In this document: positions 34,828 to 45,719 of the stretch, piece by piece
Numbering within the stretch: the stretch's first letter is position 1
Layout of the letters: every line of letters starts with the position of its first letter
Origin: Nemertoderma westbladi
Lineage: Eukaryota; Xenacoelomorpha; Nemertodermatida; Nemertodermatidae
NCBI GenBank assembly: GCA_032718475.1
Contig: JAUCBJ010000720.1
Span: 43,831 to 107,830, forward strand
Direction of reading: 5' to 3'
DNA length: 64,000 bases
Notes under the pieces: generated by a model
The model's database searches: none
What the model was told of the DNA's origin: nothing
The model's input: the letters and a program-made list of their open reading frames with translations, nothing else
Translations under genes and position numbers: made by a program

Positions 34828-35620
34828 ATGTCTGTCTGTCTGTCTGTTTGTCAGTCAAAAAATATAGAAAATCATATAACCTCACAAAAATACGGCTATG
34901 GTGGTTTTCTAGTTCGGCGAACTCATTTCCGATATCAGTTTTACGTTTGTCAGCATCTTGATTGTCTGTTTCTATGTATGTCTGTCCATTTGTCTGTCAG
35001 TCTGTTTGTCTGTATTTATGTAATTTACTTTTTGTCAGTTAAAAAATTATAAAAATAATGTAACTTTTCAAAAATATGCCTCTGGGGATTTTCCAGGTCG
35101 GTGAATCCATTTTCGATGTCAGTTTTCATGTTTACGATATATTGACTGTCTGTCTCTATGTATGTCTGTAAGTCAGTCAGTCTGCTTGTCTGTATGTATT
35201 TTTGTATGTCTATCAAAAATTTTTGAAAATCATTTAACCTCAAACCTCACCAAAATATGGCTAGGGGGGTTTTCTAGGTCGGCGAAGTTTTTTCCGATAT
35301 CAGTTTTTACGTTTAACATCATCTTAACTGTCTGTTTTTATGTATGTCTGTAAGTCAGACAGCTAGATATACATACATACAGACAGACAGACAAACAAAC
35401 AGAAAGACAGACAAACATACTGACTGTGTAGATTCTGTTAAAAATTAATACTGGCACCATAAAAAAATTACCGATCAAGAAAACCACCGGTTGCAAATAT
35501 TTTGACTCGGTATTGCATTTTCTATATTATTTAATAGACAAAAAAAGATAAAGGTATGCATACAGACAGACAAACATACAGACAAATAAAAATCTGTCAA
35601 ACCTTAAAACTGACAAAATA
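34828..35620. repeat. TGTCTG-rich tandem repeat block (three units plus inverted remnants)
   Basis: Units begin with TGTCTGTCTGT/TGTCAGTC runs, then AAAATCAT.TAACCTC, GGCTA.GG.GGTTTTCTAG.TCGGCGAA and TTTCCGATATCAGTTTT. They start near 34828, 35020 and 35160-35200. After 35360 the motif appears inverted as ATACAGACAGACAGACAAAC. Coding-looking frames here are a by-product of the microsatellite. A related copy is at 14035-14165. Confidence 0.75.
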
Positions 35621-36600
35621 TATTAAATAACTGACCATAGGAACTCCCAATGCTTAATTATGTTGATGTTATTGAATATCCATCAAAAATGTTCGAATGC
35701 TGTTTGAAAAATAACTCCAGTTACTGAAAATGGCGGGAAGGTTAAATAAATTTAAATCAAATTTTCTCAGAATGTTGCTATGAAATTATCTCCGAACCTT
35801 GTCTTACTAAGTCGACAACAACTCAAAAAAAAGAGCTATTGGCAAATGGTTTTCAATGTGAAATTCTCCGTTAAATTATCTATATAAAACCAACAAAAAG
35901 TTAAAAAACATATATTTGTCAATTGACCCATTTCTATGTGCCTGGTCGAAAATATGGAATCAGTTTTCCCATATCTTGCTTAGTTTTCGAGACATATGGG
36001 GTATAAGATACCTATGTTATCTATCTATATACTATTTCCTATATCTTGATATCTCGATATCGGTAAATGCGATGAAGTTTGGGGTTTGCATTCAATTTCT
36101 GCAAATTTCTGTGCTCAGTGGTGCCAATTGGATGTCTCCACGAGAAAGAGCACAAAATTTTAATTGAGAAAGTATTTTTTTTATTATTATTGGAACTACT
36201 GATCAGTTTATAAGACAACTTCAAGGCTCTGGAATAAAGACGGGACTCGAATAAGCGACTCTGCGGTCTTTGTGGGATTTCACGGAATAGACTTATTGGT
36301 CATCGGAGATCTTCAAAATGTATAATCTCCAGTTCTAGTGGTGCTCATTTGCTGTTTAGGCTCATTCGAAAGCTCTTTTCTCAGAGACCAAAATTACCAT
36401 TTGGTTATATATACAGTAGATCGGATAGATACCTGGATATGTACGTACGCACATATGTGGATACGCACGGCATTATGTGGAAAAGTTTAATTCATGCGTA
36501 CTCTACGTCTGACGTCAGGCAGTCAGGTGGTGGTCTGTGATGGATGATCTGCTGATGATACTCCCATCTATTGCCTACTAGACCATGTCCTGGAATATAG
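35621..36600. other. Interval with no recognised gene
   Basis: AT-rich DNA. Frames at 35916-36167 (plus) and 36349-36540 (plus) have no known motif or conserved neighbour. No repeat structure was noticed beyond short simple repeats. Confidence 0.5.
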
Positions 36601-36604
36601 TGTC

Positions 36605-37228
36605 GTTATTCTGGTACCTGCCCCCCTCCCCCCCCCCAAATTTTTCTACAAATCGTAATGAGATGGCATGAAATTTGAAACAGATAGTTTCACCTCCCGA
36701 CCACTGACTGGGTGAGCTAGAATTTTTATTTTTGCTTTCATTTTATTTAATAAATACACCATATTCTAGAACATTTTGTATATCTCATATGTAGCTGGGC
36801 AACAATGCAATGACTAGATAATCATACTATTATGTAGCTATTCATACATTAACGTGTTCCAGAATATAGTTTATTTATTAAATAGAATAAAATAATCTCG
36901 CACAGGCGAAAAACCATGCCGCTTTCAAACACTCATATATCAGCTATTACAACGACGAAATTCAGATTGTTTTACATATTTGGAATCCTTGCATGGCCAG
37001 CTTTCTAACTGTACCTATCACTATAAGATTGAAGAATAACTGAATAACATGTGTAATATCGCAGGAGACAGTTTTTTCAAATTCTTGTAGCTAAAGAATG
37101 AAAGCAAAAATAAAAATTCTTGCTCACCCAGAAGGAGGGAGGTGAAACCATCTCTATTTTAAATTTCAAGCAATCTCATAACGATTTGTAGAAAAAAATT
37201 GGGGTGGGTGGCACGTACCTAAATAACG
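36605..37228. mobile_element. Small foldback/MITE-like element
   Basis: The left arm (36605-36745: CGTTATTCTGGTACCTG, TTTTTCTACAAATCGT, TGAGATGG, GTTTCACCTCC, TTTTTATTTTTGCTTTCATT) is matched in reverse complement at 37080-37228. An inner inverted pair (TTTAATAAAT and ATATTCTAGAAC against GTTCCAGAATATAG) lies at 36750-36775 and 36855-36900. The arms are about 140 bp with no ORF. A clear target-site duplication was not identified. Confidence 0.75.
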
Positions 37229-37269
37229 TATGCATGTGCTATTTATACATGTACTGACTGACACTGACG

Positions 37270-38742
37270 TCAACTACTACTACTACTACTAGGATCGGCA
37301 TGCTGCATTGCAGCTCCATTTTTAAGAATGCTGTGCCGGCTTATCGACAAAATTGCACCGCCACAACTACCTATCACCCATGACATTTGCTAGATCATCC
37401 GCATCTTCAAGGCCAGTGTCCTTTAAGATGCGTCTCAAGAAAGTCAAGGGCTGTCCACCATGCTTATTCACTCCATGAGGCTACCAAAGTACAAGATTAT
37501 GCACTGGCTGGTCCTCACGGCGAAAGCAATGTCCTGCAAAGCGGAGGCGATTTTGTTCTAGTGTCAAGCTTGGGGGAACCAATGAAACACCTCCAATGTT
37601 ATTTAGTGTCTGGTTGGAGATGTGTGCATTGTACTTGACACAATGAAGCCGGCGTAGCATTCTTGTGAATGTGCCATCCAGAGATTTGGTGTCCTCAGCA
37701 GTTAGAGCCCAGCATGGACTCCCATAGAGGCGTACTGGAACTACTGCTGTTCTAAATAATCGGACCTTAAGTTTCCGATTAATTCTCGGTGACTTCCAAA
37801 TCCTGGAAAGCCTATTCAAGGCTGCCCATGCCTTTCCCTTACGTATTCGAAGGTCCTCACCTGACTTCCGGATCCATGATCACAGGTAACAGAAGTCATC
37901 CACATGCTCAAGCATACCATCTTTTGAGCTTATGCTCATCTGATCAGAGACTTGCTGAGGACTTTCAAAGTTAACTGTCAAAATTTTGGTCTTTCTGGAG
38001 TTAATAAAAAGACCAACACTAGAAGCAGCATGTTCTAATGAGCTGAGGAGCCGTTGGGCTCCCTCTAGTGATTCTGAGAGTACTCCTAAGTCATCAGCAA
38101 AGTCTAGATCAGTTAGGTACTTGGCAGGATTTCCTCGACTTCTGGGGCCAGTAGGTGGAGTTATCATCACCCCATCATCATTATGATGATCTAAGGACAT
38201 GCGTAGAACATAGTCAACCACAATTATGAACAAGAATGGTGCAAGTGTGTCTCCCTGGAGGACGCCCCATAACACTTCAAATGGTTCTGTGTCACCGTCA
38301 ACAGTAGACGCAAATGTTGTCGAACCATCGTATACTGATCTGATTGCTGCAATAACTATGCTGAACATACAGTACATACATACATAACAGTATGCTGAAC
38401 ATACGTGAGCGAGAGACTGAATCAAAGGCCTTGAAGAAGTCAACAAAGATAACAGCCAGATGCCTGTCTTTCTTTTTTGATAACTCTTCAATTATCCTTC
38501 TAAGTGCCAAAATGGGCTCCATGGCCCCACGACCTTTACGGAACCCATTCTGATTTCCACGGAGCAGTCTCTCAATGGGATCCCTGATACGATTTAATAG
38601 AATTATATTGTATAGCTTTGCAGCAATCGAGATCAATGAGATTCCCCGAAAAGAACCATAGAGTGTTAGGTTGCCCTTCTTGGGAACTGGCACCAACTTA
38701 TTTGTTTTCATTTCTTGTGGGACTCTTGTTGTTCGGTACATG
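37270..38742 (-). pseudogene. LINE family A, copy 2: reverse transcriptase and 3' end
   Basis: 5'-truncated element read from 38742 to 37270. Contains MKTNKLVPVPKKGNL, GISLISIAAKLYN, NQNGFRKGRG and VIFVDFFKAFDSVS (motif A). A ~30-bp micro-duplication near 38340-38390 then shifts the frame. The second frame carries WGVLQGDTLAPFLF (motif B) and DLDFADDLGVL (motif C). One TGA (about 37890, where GGA is expected in YLGSWI) interrupts an otherwise continuous frame. That frame runs through INRKLKVRLFRTAVVPVRLY and RLRFAGHCFRREDQ to about 37400. The 3' tail matches copies at 11690-11860 and 53166-53320 and ends in (TAG)n, seen as CTACTACTA on plus at 37271-37291. Apart from the shift and one stop it is well preserved. 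Confidence 0.9.
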
Positions 38743-39690
38743 TCTTGTACTTCTGTATGTACAGAAGTAAGCCTTCTATTCCATTGGTGCCATTGGATTT
38801 TATCTTTTTAATTTTAATTTGCAGGCGATGTCCGGATTAATAATAAATAATAATAATAATAATACAAGTTCTTGGTTAGACCGTATCGAATGTTCTGTTC
38901 AGGTAGTGCGGCATCCCACCCTCCCTTGTTTCAGTTATAAATTAATTGCGATGTGTATCTATTGTCATATGCAGCCATAATTGATTTCTAGTAGGAGTAA
39001 TAGTGTAATACTAATAAATCTGCATATATGATAAGCACTTCGCCTTTAATAATAAGTGCAACTAGAAAATAGCTACTCTAATAATGTATGTAAATATTTT
39101 AGTGATTGGAAAGTAGTTATGCCAACTATTATTTGTAGATCTACAAACGCACAATGTATGAGTATACATACATGTCTGAATAAATAGGAAATACTTTTTC
39201 ATTTATCTTGGCTCAGGTAATCAGGTAAAAAATGTTACATTAATTGTAGGTCGATTCGGTTTTCTTTTTGTCTAACTAACTGTATCTATGTATCTAACTA
39301 ATATATTTTGAAAGATGTAAAAGAAATTAATTTATAAATAACTGTTTCATTTATATCAAGATAAATTTCGTGTAATAAAAATAATAATATGCAATAAATA
39401 GACAATGTAATTAATAAAAAATAATACTAAGCTATACTACTGTAGTTCAATAAACTGTTGTGATTTTTGGACTCATCTAATGTTCCGAGCTTATAAGTGC
39501 ATATAAATCTTATGAGAATATTTAACTATCTTAAAAATGTAACATTCGAACTATTTAGCGGTGTTATTGGCGTCTGCACGGAATGAACCATATTATGATA
39601 TCGGAATTTCTATTGAAAATATTAATATCGTCTATACGGTAAATAAACATCAACTCAAGTCAATCACAACATGATATTAAAGTTACAGGT
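38743..39690. other. Interval with no recognised gene
   Basis: AT-rich DNA with an AAT microsatellite near 38840-38870 and no convincing coding sequence. Confidence 0.5.
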
Positions 39691-39694
39691 AAGC

Positions 39695-39825
39695 TATATT
39701 GTAAATTTACACCAGCACAAATATATACTCAATACCCATGATTCATATAACATATATATAAAATGGTAACATATAACAGTTGATAATAATAGTATGTATT
39801 TCTTCTTCACAGATAACAGTTCAAC
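39695..39825 (-). other. Predicted 3'-UTR exon of FReD gene 2
   Basis: On the minus strand, ATTTTTCAG precedes GTTGAACTGTTATCTGTG and GAAGAAGAAATAC, homologous to the exon at 13088 downstream of FReD gene 1. The phrase GTGCTGGTG recurs further on in both. The long open frame here (39694-39969) crosses the presumed splice site and is not a gene. Confidence 0.4.
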
Positions 39826-40266
39826 CTGAAAAATAAATAATTGAGATGTTAAAAGTATCAATTTGAATGAAATGATACCAAAATAATAATGCATTTCATG
39901 GGTTGAGATGAATGAAGCACTATATACTGTGTAAATGTCGATGTTGGAGCTGATGTCTGCTAATAGCATAGCTAGTGAGCACTACCGATGTGGAATGAAA
40001 TAATCATAGATTAGAAAGGAGTTATTTTTTGACGTTTAAAAATATAATTAAAAAATAAGATTGTGTGATAGTAGGAGGAATGCTATTAGAGACCAGCATA
40101 GACTCCCATATAGGAGTACTACTATTGCTACTGCTAATACTAATATTTTATATATATGTAGCTAAGTTTTTAATATGAAAATAAAAATATTTCATTACAT
40201 ATTTTAAATATTCCAGTACCTACAGATGCCACTGAATTTTTTACCAACCTTTATATAACTTAAGAC

Positions 40267-40806
40267 TCAGTCATTCAAAATACTCATTTCAACTCTATAT
40301 GCCGGGTAGATTCGTGTAAAGGACCACCACCATGGTCCTTCCAATTCGTTTCCATAGATTCCATTCAAGTTGCTGTAGCCACAATGTTTGTACCACCATC
40401 CTCCGGTATAGTCGTTAGCGCAGTTGTAGTTAACATCGTCATTATTGCGGTCCTTGGTGCTGAATGGCTGATAGTCTTGAAACCAAGCCAATGAGTCGCC
40501 GGCGGTACCCTTGTAACCGGATATATATAGGGTGTAATTAGTTGCAGCTGATCCCACAGAAAAGTTGTCATATTCGGCGTATCGGTGTTCATCGATGTAA
40601 TCCGCCCACTGGTCGGTTCCAATGTCCCATCCTCTCCCAGTGAACCACAAATCTACTCTCATCCTAACCGTAGCAAGAGTGAGCCTATGGATAATCTCTA
40701 GACCTAACCAAAAATTTGTTTCCCGATCACCAAATCCCTGGACATAATCATTCCAGTTGCGATAGAAGTCAACCGTTCCATCTACTCTTTGTTGAATCTT
40801 TATCCA
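40267..40806 (-). CDS. Fibrinogen-related domain (FReD) exon of secreted lectin-like gene 2
   Basis: 179-codon exon beginning after a TTTTATAG acceptor at the TGG of WIKIQQRVDGTVDFYRNW. FReD hallmarks in order are FWLGLEIIH, DEHRYAEYDNFSVG, the calcium-site segment STKDRNNDDV, NCA...GGWWYKHC, SNLNGIYG and WWWSFTR. It is paralogous to 13231-13767, with the same exon start and stop position, but many residues differ. Differences are heaviest in loops such as the stretch after DLW, the WFQDYQP region and the ERNEL-like region after NLNG. The calcium loop is DRNND instead of DRDND. It is intact and probably functional. The signal exon is at 44811-44897; a 2.3-kb LINE occupies the intron. Confidence 0.87.
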   Translation of the reverse strand, partial: WIKIQQRVDGTVDFYRNWNDYVQGFGDRETNFWLGLEIIHRLTLATVRMRVDLWFTGRGWDIGTDQWADYIDEHRYAEYDNFSVGSAATNYTLYISGYKGTAGDSLAWFQDYQPFSTKDRNNDDVNYNCANDYTGGWWYKHCGYSNLNGIYGNELEGPWWWSFTRIYPAYRVEMSILND

Positions 40807-41149
40807 CTATAAAAAGTAAGTAAAAAGTAAAATTTCAGAATTATTTCGCGAGAGTTTACCCACAAAGTTGAGACAACTTAATTCCAACACTCTGTCCAGA
40901 ACAATACTCACCAGAGGGAACTGTTACTAATTTAGAGACAATGTAAGGATACTTACTAGGCATAATTGAGCCCTGACTTTTCACTTTAATGTATCCTTAC
41001 CCAGATCCCCACAGGCACAACTCTAAACACGCTCTGCCAAACTACACTGACACATTTGTATAGTGAAGTAATCGGCAATTCGGCAAATCAGCAATAATTG
41101 TAAAGTTTGTAAACTGTCGAAATAACAGATGTATATTTCAAACAGCCGT

Positions 41150-43490
41150 GTCAAACTGGAAGCGCACTAGGAACGAGGAATCTCATAGGGCAATGTCCTC
41201 TGCCCGCAACACCTATCGGGAGACATTGATGCAAGCACGCATTAGTTACAAAAAGGACCAATCACAGCTACTTGAAAAATCTAGGGTTTCCGAAATAAAA
41301 AATTCTGGAAACTACTAGCCAATGCCAGTGGTAAAGGTAGCGCTAATATGGTATCCCCCAGTGTTGAAGAGTTTTATAAATATTACAGTAACTTAAGTAG
41401 CGGCAATACAAACAACTTTGAAAATGTTGGAATACCGCCTAGAGATAATATTAATGTACAAGAAAGTAAATCCATTCTAGAATCATATATATCCCAACCA
41501 TTCACTGAAGAGGAAGTCAAATCAGCCATCCATAGACTAACGCGGGGTAAGGCAGCAGGTATAGACTTACTAATTAATGAATTCTTAATAGAAAGGGAAG
41601 ATCAGTTAACCCCCACCTTGACTGTATTATTCAATGCAATGGCAATGCTTTATGTAAAATATTTTCCGGAGGCATGGGCGACCACACTAATTAACCCGAT
41701 ATATAAGAACAAGGGAGACAGGCTAGATTCGAATAATTACTGAGGAATTTCGCTTCTTAGCTGCGTTGGTAAACTTTTCACAGGAATTATAAACGCAAGA
41801 CTGACATGGTGGAACAGTAATTATTCCGATCAGTTCGATATACTTGTAAGGGTAATGCAAGGGGTTGCTTTATCCCCCCTTTACTTCTCTCTATTCTTGA
41901 ACGACTTTGGAGGTGGAGTTGGCAGCTGTTGGGTTTGAGGGTCTACATGTAGGTTATCTACAGTTGTCCCTCCTATTATACGCTGATGACGTCATTCTCA
42001 TGGCAAATAGCGCAACAAAACTGCAGACATATTTGGTCACATTGGGTTCATTTGTGGATTACTGGTCTCTCGAGGAAAATTTGGCAAAGACAAAGATTAT
42101 AGTGCTTAGAAAAGGGGGCACCCTAAGTAAGACAGATAAATGGTTTTATAAATCAAAGATAGGCGAGGTGGTGTCCCAATATACTTACTTGGGAATAGAT
42201 TTTACCACCACAGGGAAATTCTCAACTGCCCAAAAGGTGCTTGCCGAAAAGGCGCAGAAAGCACTGATTTCACTTTTTAGGCACCTAAACTGTTTCCCAA
42301 ATGTTACATTCGAATTGCGATACAGACTAATCGAATGTTTAATATTAGCTATACTTATGTACGGATAAGGTGTGGGGGTTTCACATGGCACCGGCTGTCG
42401 AATGTGGCCATTTGGGATTCATTTAAGGGGATTTAGGAATAAAGCGCAAACTGGGTGTCACTTACAAGGGACCTCATAAACATTCTGGGATTATCCTGGG
42501 TGTAGCAAGACCAAGCGATAAATTCAGAACGCCAGTTTTTGTTCAAAGTAAAAAAAATTATCAAAGACCAATTTGTGCAAGGATGGTGGTCAGCTCTGGC
42601 CGGATCCCCTAAAGGACAGTTATATAGCAAAATGAGCTTTGAAACCAAACCGTATCTGGACAGCCTAAAGGACTCACCACGACTCCGACACATTCTAGCT
42701 AAATTCCGTTGTTCATCACACGACTTACAAATTGAGACCGCCGGGCGATGGGGTTCTGCGAACTGAAAGAATTTGCGAACTATGTAACCTGAACCAAATA
42801 GAAGACGAACTGCACTTTGTACTCGTTTGTCCCAAATATTCTGAACTTCGTACCAAGTACTCGACAATTGGTACCATCAACGTCCCAATCCCCACAAATT
42901 CCACTCCTGCTATCTAATAATTCTCAGGCAATCACAAGGAAATTAGCACTATTATTATTCTATGCGTTTAAAACTCGGTCAAAATTTATCATAGGTCATA
43001 ATTATGATAAAAACGATATAAATATGATACGATGTACAAACGATAACAAAACATGTGAACATTAACAAATATGTAAACATAGCATAGTACTACATAACAA
43101 TAAACAGTAATCAAAAATGGAACTGTGTAATAACCCCCGCCAATTGGCTTCTCAGTTATTATTATTGTTACTACAAATTATCCATCACTCTAGTTATTCT
43201 CCAGTTCTGTTTATTTATATCTGTAGGTATATATTGTTATTTATACAGAAAATTGCTTGTTAATCCATGTTGTAGAACATAACACCATTACAGTACGTTG
43301 TCGCCACCCTTTAAACCAATTATTTATATGGTTTACTAAATCTATAGAACATGTCTTGTATCATACTGTGCATAGTCGTTGTTAAGGGTGAAATTAATAT
43401 TGGTGATGTATACTGTATAATTTAACAATTTACCGGCATCTACACCCATATTACTTATATTGTATTAGTGTTGCGTTGAAATAAATAAAT
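41150..43490 (+). pseudogene. LINE family B, copy 1 (inside the FReD gene 2 intron)
   Basis: 5'-truncated non-LTR retrotransposon. 41348-41743 encodes the pre-RT segment (FTEEEVKSAIHRLTRGKAAG and FPEAWATTLINPIYKNKGD). After a stop, RT continues with GISLLSCVGKLF and QGVALSPLYFSLFLNDF. 41907-42368 contains LLLYADDVILMANS (motif C), TKIIVLRKGG and YTYLGIDF. A deletion near 42440 removes a block that copy 2 retains. 42540-42917 has the C-terminal ERICELCNLNQIEDELHF, a Cys/His motif. The 3' end is an AAATAAAT-type tail at about 43475-43500. Several stops and shifts make it inactive. It lies antisense to the host gene. Confidence 0.9.
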
Positions 43491-43739
43491 AAAATAAAAA
43501 TGTATCTGAGTCCAGACAAGACATCCCGGATTGTCATATCAGCAATCATCTCCCACATGGTTGTAAAACTGACTAGAAACCACATAGGCAGATCAGGCAC
43601 ACTTGGGAGTTTTACTGTGAATATCGAACTCGCAACTTCCAATGTGGACTAGGGAATGCACGACTTGATTGATCTGGGGACGCCAATAGGACACGAGAGA
43701 ATATGAACTGCATTCATACATTCTCAACTTTCTCAACTT

Positions 43740-43905
43740 CTTGAACATGCATTCTCAAATTTCCTGGGTGACTTCGTTGCCTGTCTGCATCACTGCTCAA
43801 CATCGCTGTGTGTCTACAACAATAGTGTTAACCGAAATTCCATCTTTGTAATATTTTCGGTTGGGACTCAAATCCAGAAGTTAAATGGAAAATTATGAAG
43901 TAATA
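43740..43905 (+). pseudogene. LINE family A endonuclease fragment
   Basis: CCTGGGTGACTTCGTTGCC and CAATAGTGTTAACCGAAATT correspond to the FLGDFNASLH...NSVNRNS portion of the endonuclease in LINE-A copy 1 (about 10715-10870), with many changes. It is a short relic. Confidence 0.7.
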
Positions 43906-44540
43906 ATGAACCCAGCATTCACTGTATATGTATTTTCCATTCAATTTTCCACATATTTAATTATGTTTAAATTTAAAACATATAAGTATGTTTTAAGGAC
44001 TTGTACTGCAATCAATTTCCACAGTATAGTCGGGATTTACAAATTTTGAACTATGCTTCTTCCTTCAGATCAACCTCTCATAGAATTCAAATGTGACTTA
44101 CCAAACTTCCGGTATCTTAATAAATAAAATCCAATCATATCCTAAGCAATAACGGAGATAACCCGGAAGATATTTGAATGGATGTTGAGTTTGGCAATCT
44201 GCTTATTTGGATGCCATTTCCTGTATTGCTATTGAATGAGGTGAACACCAAAATGTATTAATAGTCGTATTTTGGGTGAATGAATGGTTTCATATTATTA
44301 TAGCTTTGGTTGGGCAAATATGCGATCGCAATTATATATGTGTGTAATTGTTCTGTCATAAAAAGTTGTTTATAGATTGTATGATTAATTTTAGTGAGTT
44401 AGTTTTAAGACGGGCAAATATCTCACGGTTGAGGACAGTGGCTGAAGATGATTGTTATTGACATTTCAGAGGCCATGAGAATATAAAATTTGGCATAGAA
44501 GATATCAGGTCTACCTAGATTTCCAGGGCTAACTTTCCTG

Positions 44541-44680
44541 AGTCGCTAGCGGAATGGTTACACACGCCAGACTTCTATCCTTGAGGTCACTAGTTCGATC
44601 CCACCTGGACATAATTGCCAAATTTGCTAAGCTGGGCCCAACGAAACTTATAAATAAAATATATATGTATTATGCAAATC
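44541..44680 (+). mobile_element. tRNA-derived SINE, copy 2
   Basis: GCTAGCGGAATGGTTA (A box) and TAGTTCGATCCC (B box, 44591-44602) are about 40 bp apart as in tRNA genes. The tail GCCAAATTTGCTAAGCTGGG and an A-rich end follow. The tRNA half retains the D- and T-arm sequence but no matching acceptor stem, so it is a SINE and not a functional tRNA gene. It shares its location in intron 1 with copy 1 (14800-14935). Confidence 0.8.
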
Positions 44681-44810
44681 AAATCGAATGTAGATTTAGA
44701 GTTATCATATCTTAAGAAATAATTTTGCAAGCTTGTTTAGCACTACATTTTGGCTTAATTAAGGGGTTATTTTTTACAAACATGTTTAACGGGTGTAACA
44801 ACAAACTAAC

Positions 44811-44897
44811 ATGATCTGCCGCTCTTTCGTTCTCCCCAAGACACTCCACCCCAGAAAGGGCCACAAGAGCTGAAAGTAGGATAGTCGCCTTCAACAT
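44811..44897 (-). CDS. Signal-peptide exon of FReD gene 2
   Basis: The ATG at 44897 starts MLKATILLSALVALSGVECL, a clear secretion signal, followed by GENERAADH. It ends in phase 0 at a GTTAGT donor (44810), as in gene 1 (15065-15169). The open frame beyond the donor (to 44712) is intronic. It splices onto the exon starting at 40806 directly or through an undetected exon. Confidence 0.7.
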
Positions 44898-45275
44898 TTT
44901 GGAGAATTTGACAGAAACAAACCAATTTCATTTGTGAATGAATTAAAAAACGACACACACGTCCTATATATACAAAGAATATGCAAACACTGTTGCATTA
45001 GTTACTGCTGCTGCAGTAACTAATGCAAAAATTATATGAACAAATAACTGAATTATAATAACCGAATATAATTTCCGAGATAAAGTAATGGACTGACGGC
45101 CCAATTAGTACATTCCTAGTAAAAAAAACGTGTATTAAATTCCAGATGTTTTGTAGCTTACTGACAGTAGTGGCTCAGTCAACATATAGTAATAATACTG
45201 ATTGTTATGTTGGACCTATAAAATGATTGACATAATTTGCATTTAACTATAATTTAATTGTAGATTACCGGCTTG
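44898..45275 (-). promoter_or_regulatory. Promoter and upstream region of FReD gene 2
   Basis: On the minus strand, TATATATAGG lies at about 44964-44974, roughly 70 bp before the ATG. Next to it is the same perfect 36-bp inverted repeat as in gene 1 (44993-45028, arms TTGCATTAGTTACTGC). Similarity to gene 1 stops abruptly after ACCGGCTTGTT at about 45277. Confidence 0.7.
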
Positions 45276-45384
45276 TTAGAGCAATCACGCTGTTTCTGCC
45301 AAATAGATGGAAATATGTGAAAGATATATTGGATGTGGGGTTTAAATGAAAGTGAAAGTCAAATGAGGGAAAGCCCGGTAATAT

Positions 45385-45640
45385 AATAACGAACCTGACT
45401 TTAGACTGGGTACTTTAATGGCTTCAAACCACTTGCATGTATAGAAAATTGTAAACGCGACTATTTATCGCGACTATATACCACTATTAAATACTTACAA
45501 CTACACTTTGACAGCTGAACAACTTTTCACTAACATTTTACAGTTCGCTACTTACCTACGTTAATTAATTATTGTTCTATCTCTATTCAGTCGGTTAGTG
45601 TAATGTCAATTTGTACATCATTTATGCATAATCTATAGGA
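45385..45640. repeat. Dispersed repeat, copy 2 (partner at 32930-33395)
   Basis: Shares ACGAACCTG.CTTTAGACTGGGTA, CTTCAAACCACTTGCATG, AAAATTGTAAACGCGACT and TTCTATCTCTATTCAGTC with the earlier copy. It lies between the FReD gene 2 upstream region and LINE-B copy 2. Confidence 0.7.
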
Positions 45641-45719
45641 ACTTAGGACAATTCGTACCCAGACATATCGTACTCTGTACCGGTATTCTGTTGGCCTAAT
45701 GATTATTACATTATAAAGC

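Noticed and set aside
34828-35353. Cys/Val/Ser-rich ORFs (MSVCLSVCQSK, VSQSVCLSVCIF)
   Set aside because: Products of TGTCTG microsatellite runs; they break outside the repeat.
39694-39969. Membrane-like 91-residue ORF on the minus strand
   Set aside because: Lies across a conserved splice acceptor downstream of FReD gene 2 and is AT-rich; hydrophobicity follows from base composition.
44541-44615. Functional tRNA gene
   Set aside because: A and B boxes are good, but no acceptor stem pairs and the element has a SINE 3' part with a second copy in the paralogous intron.
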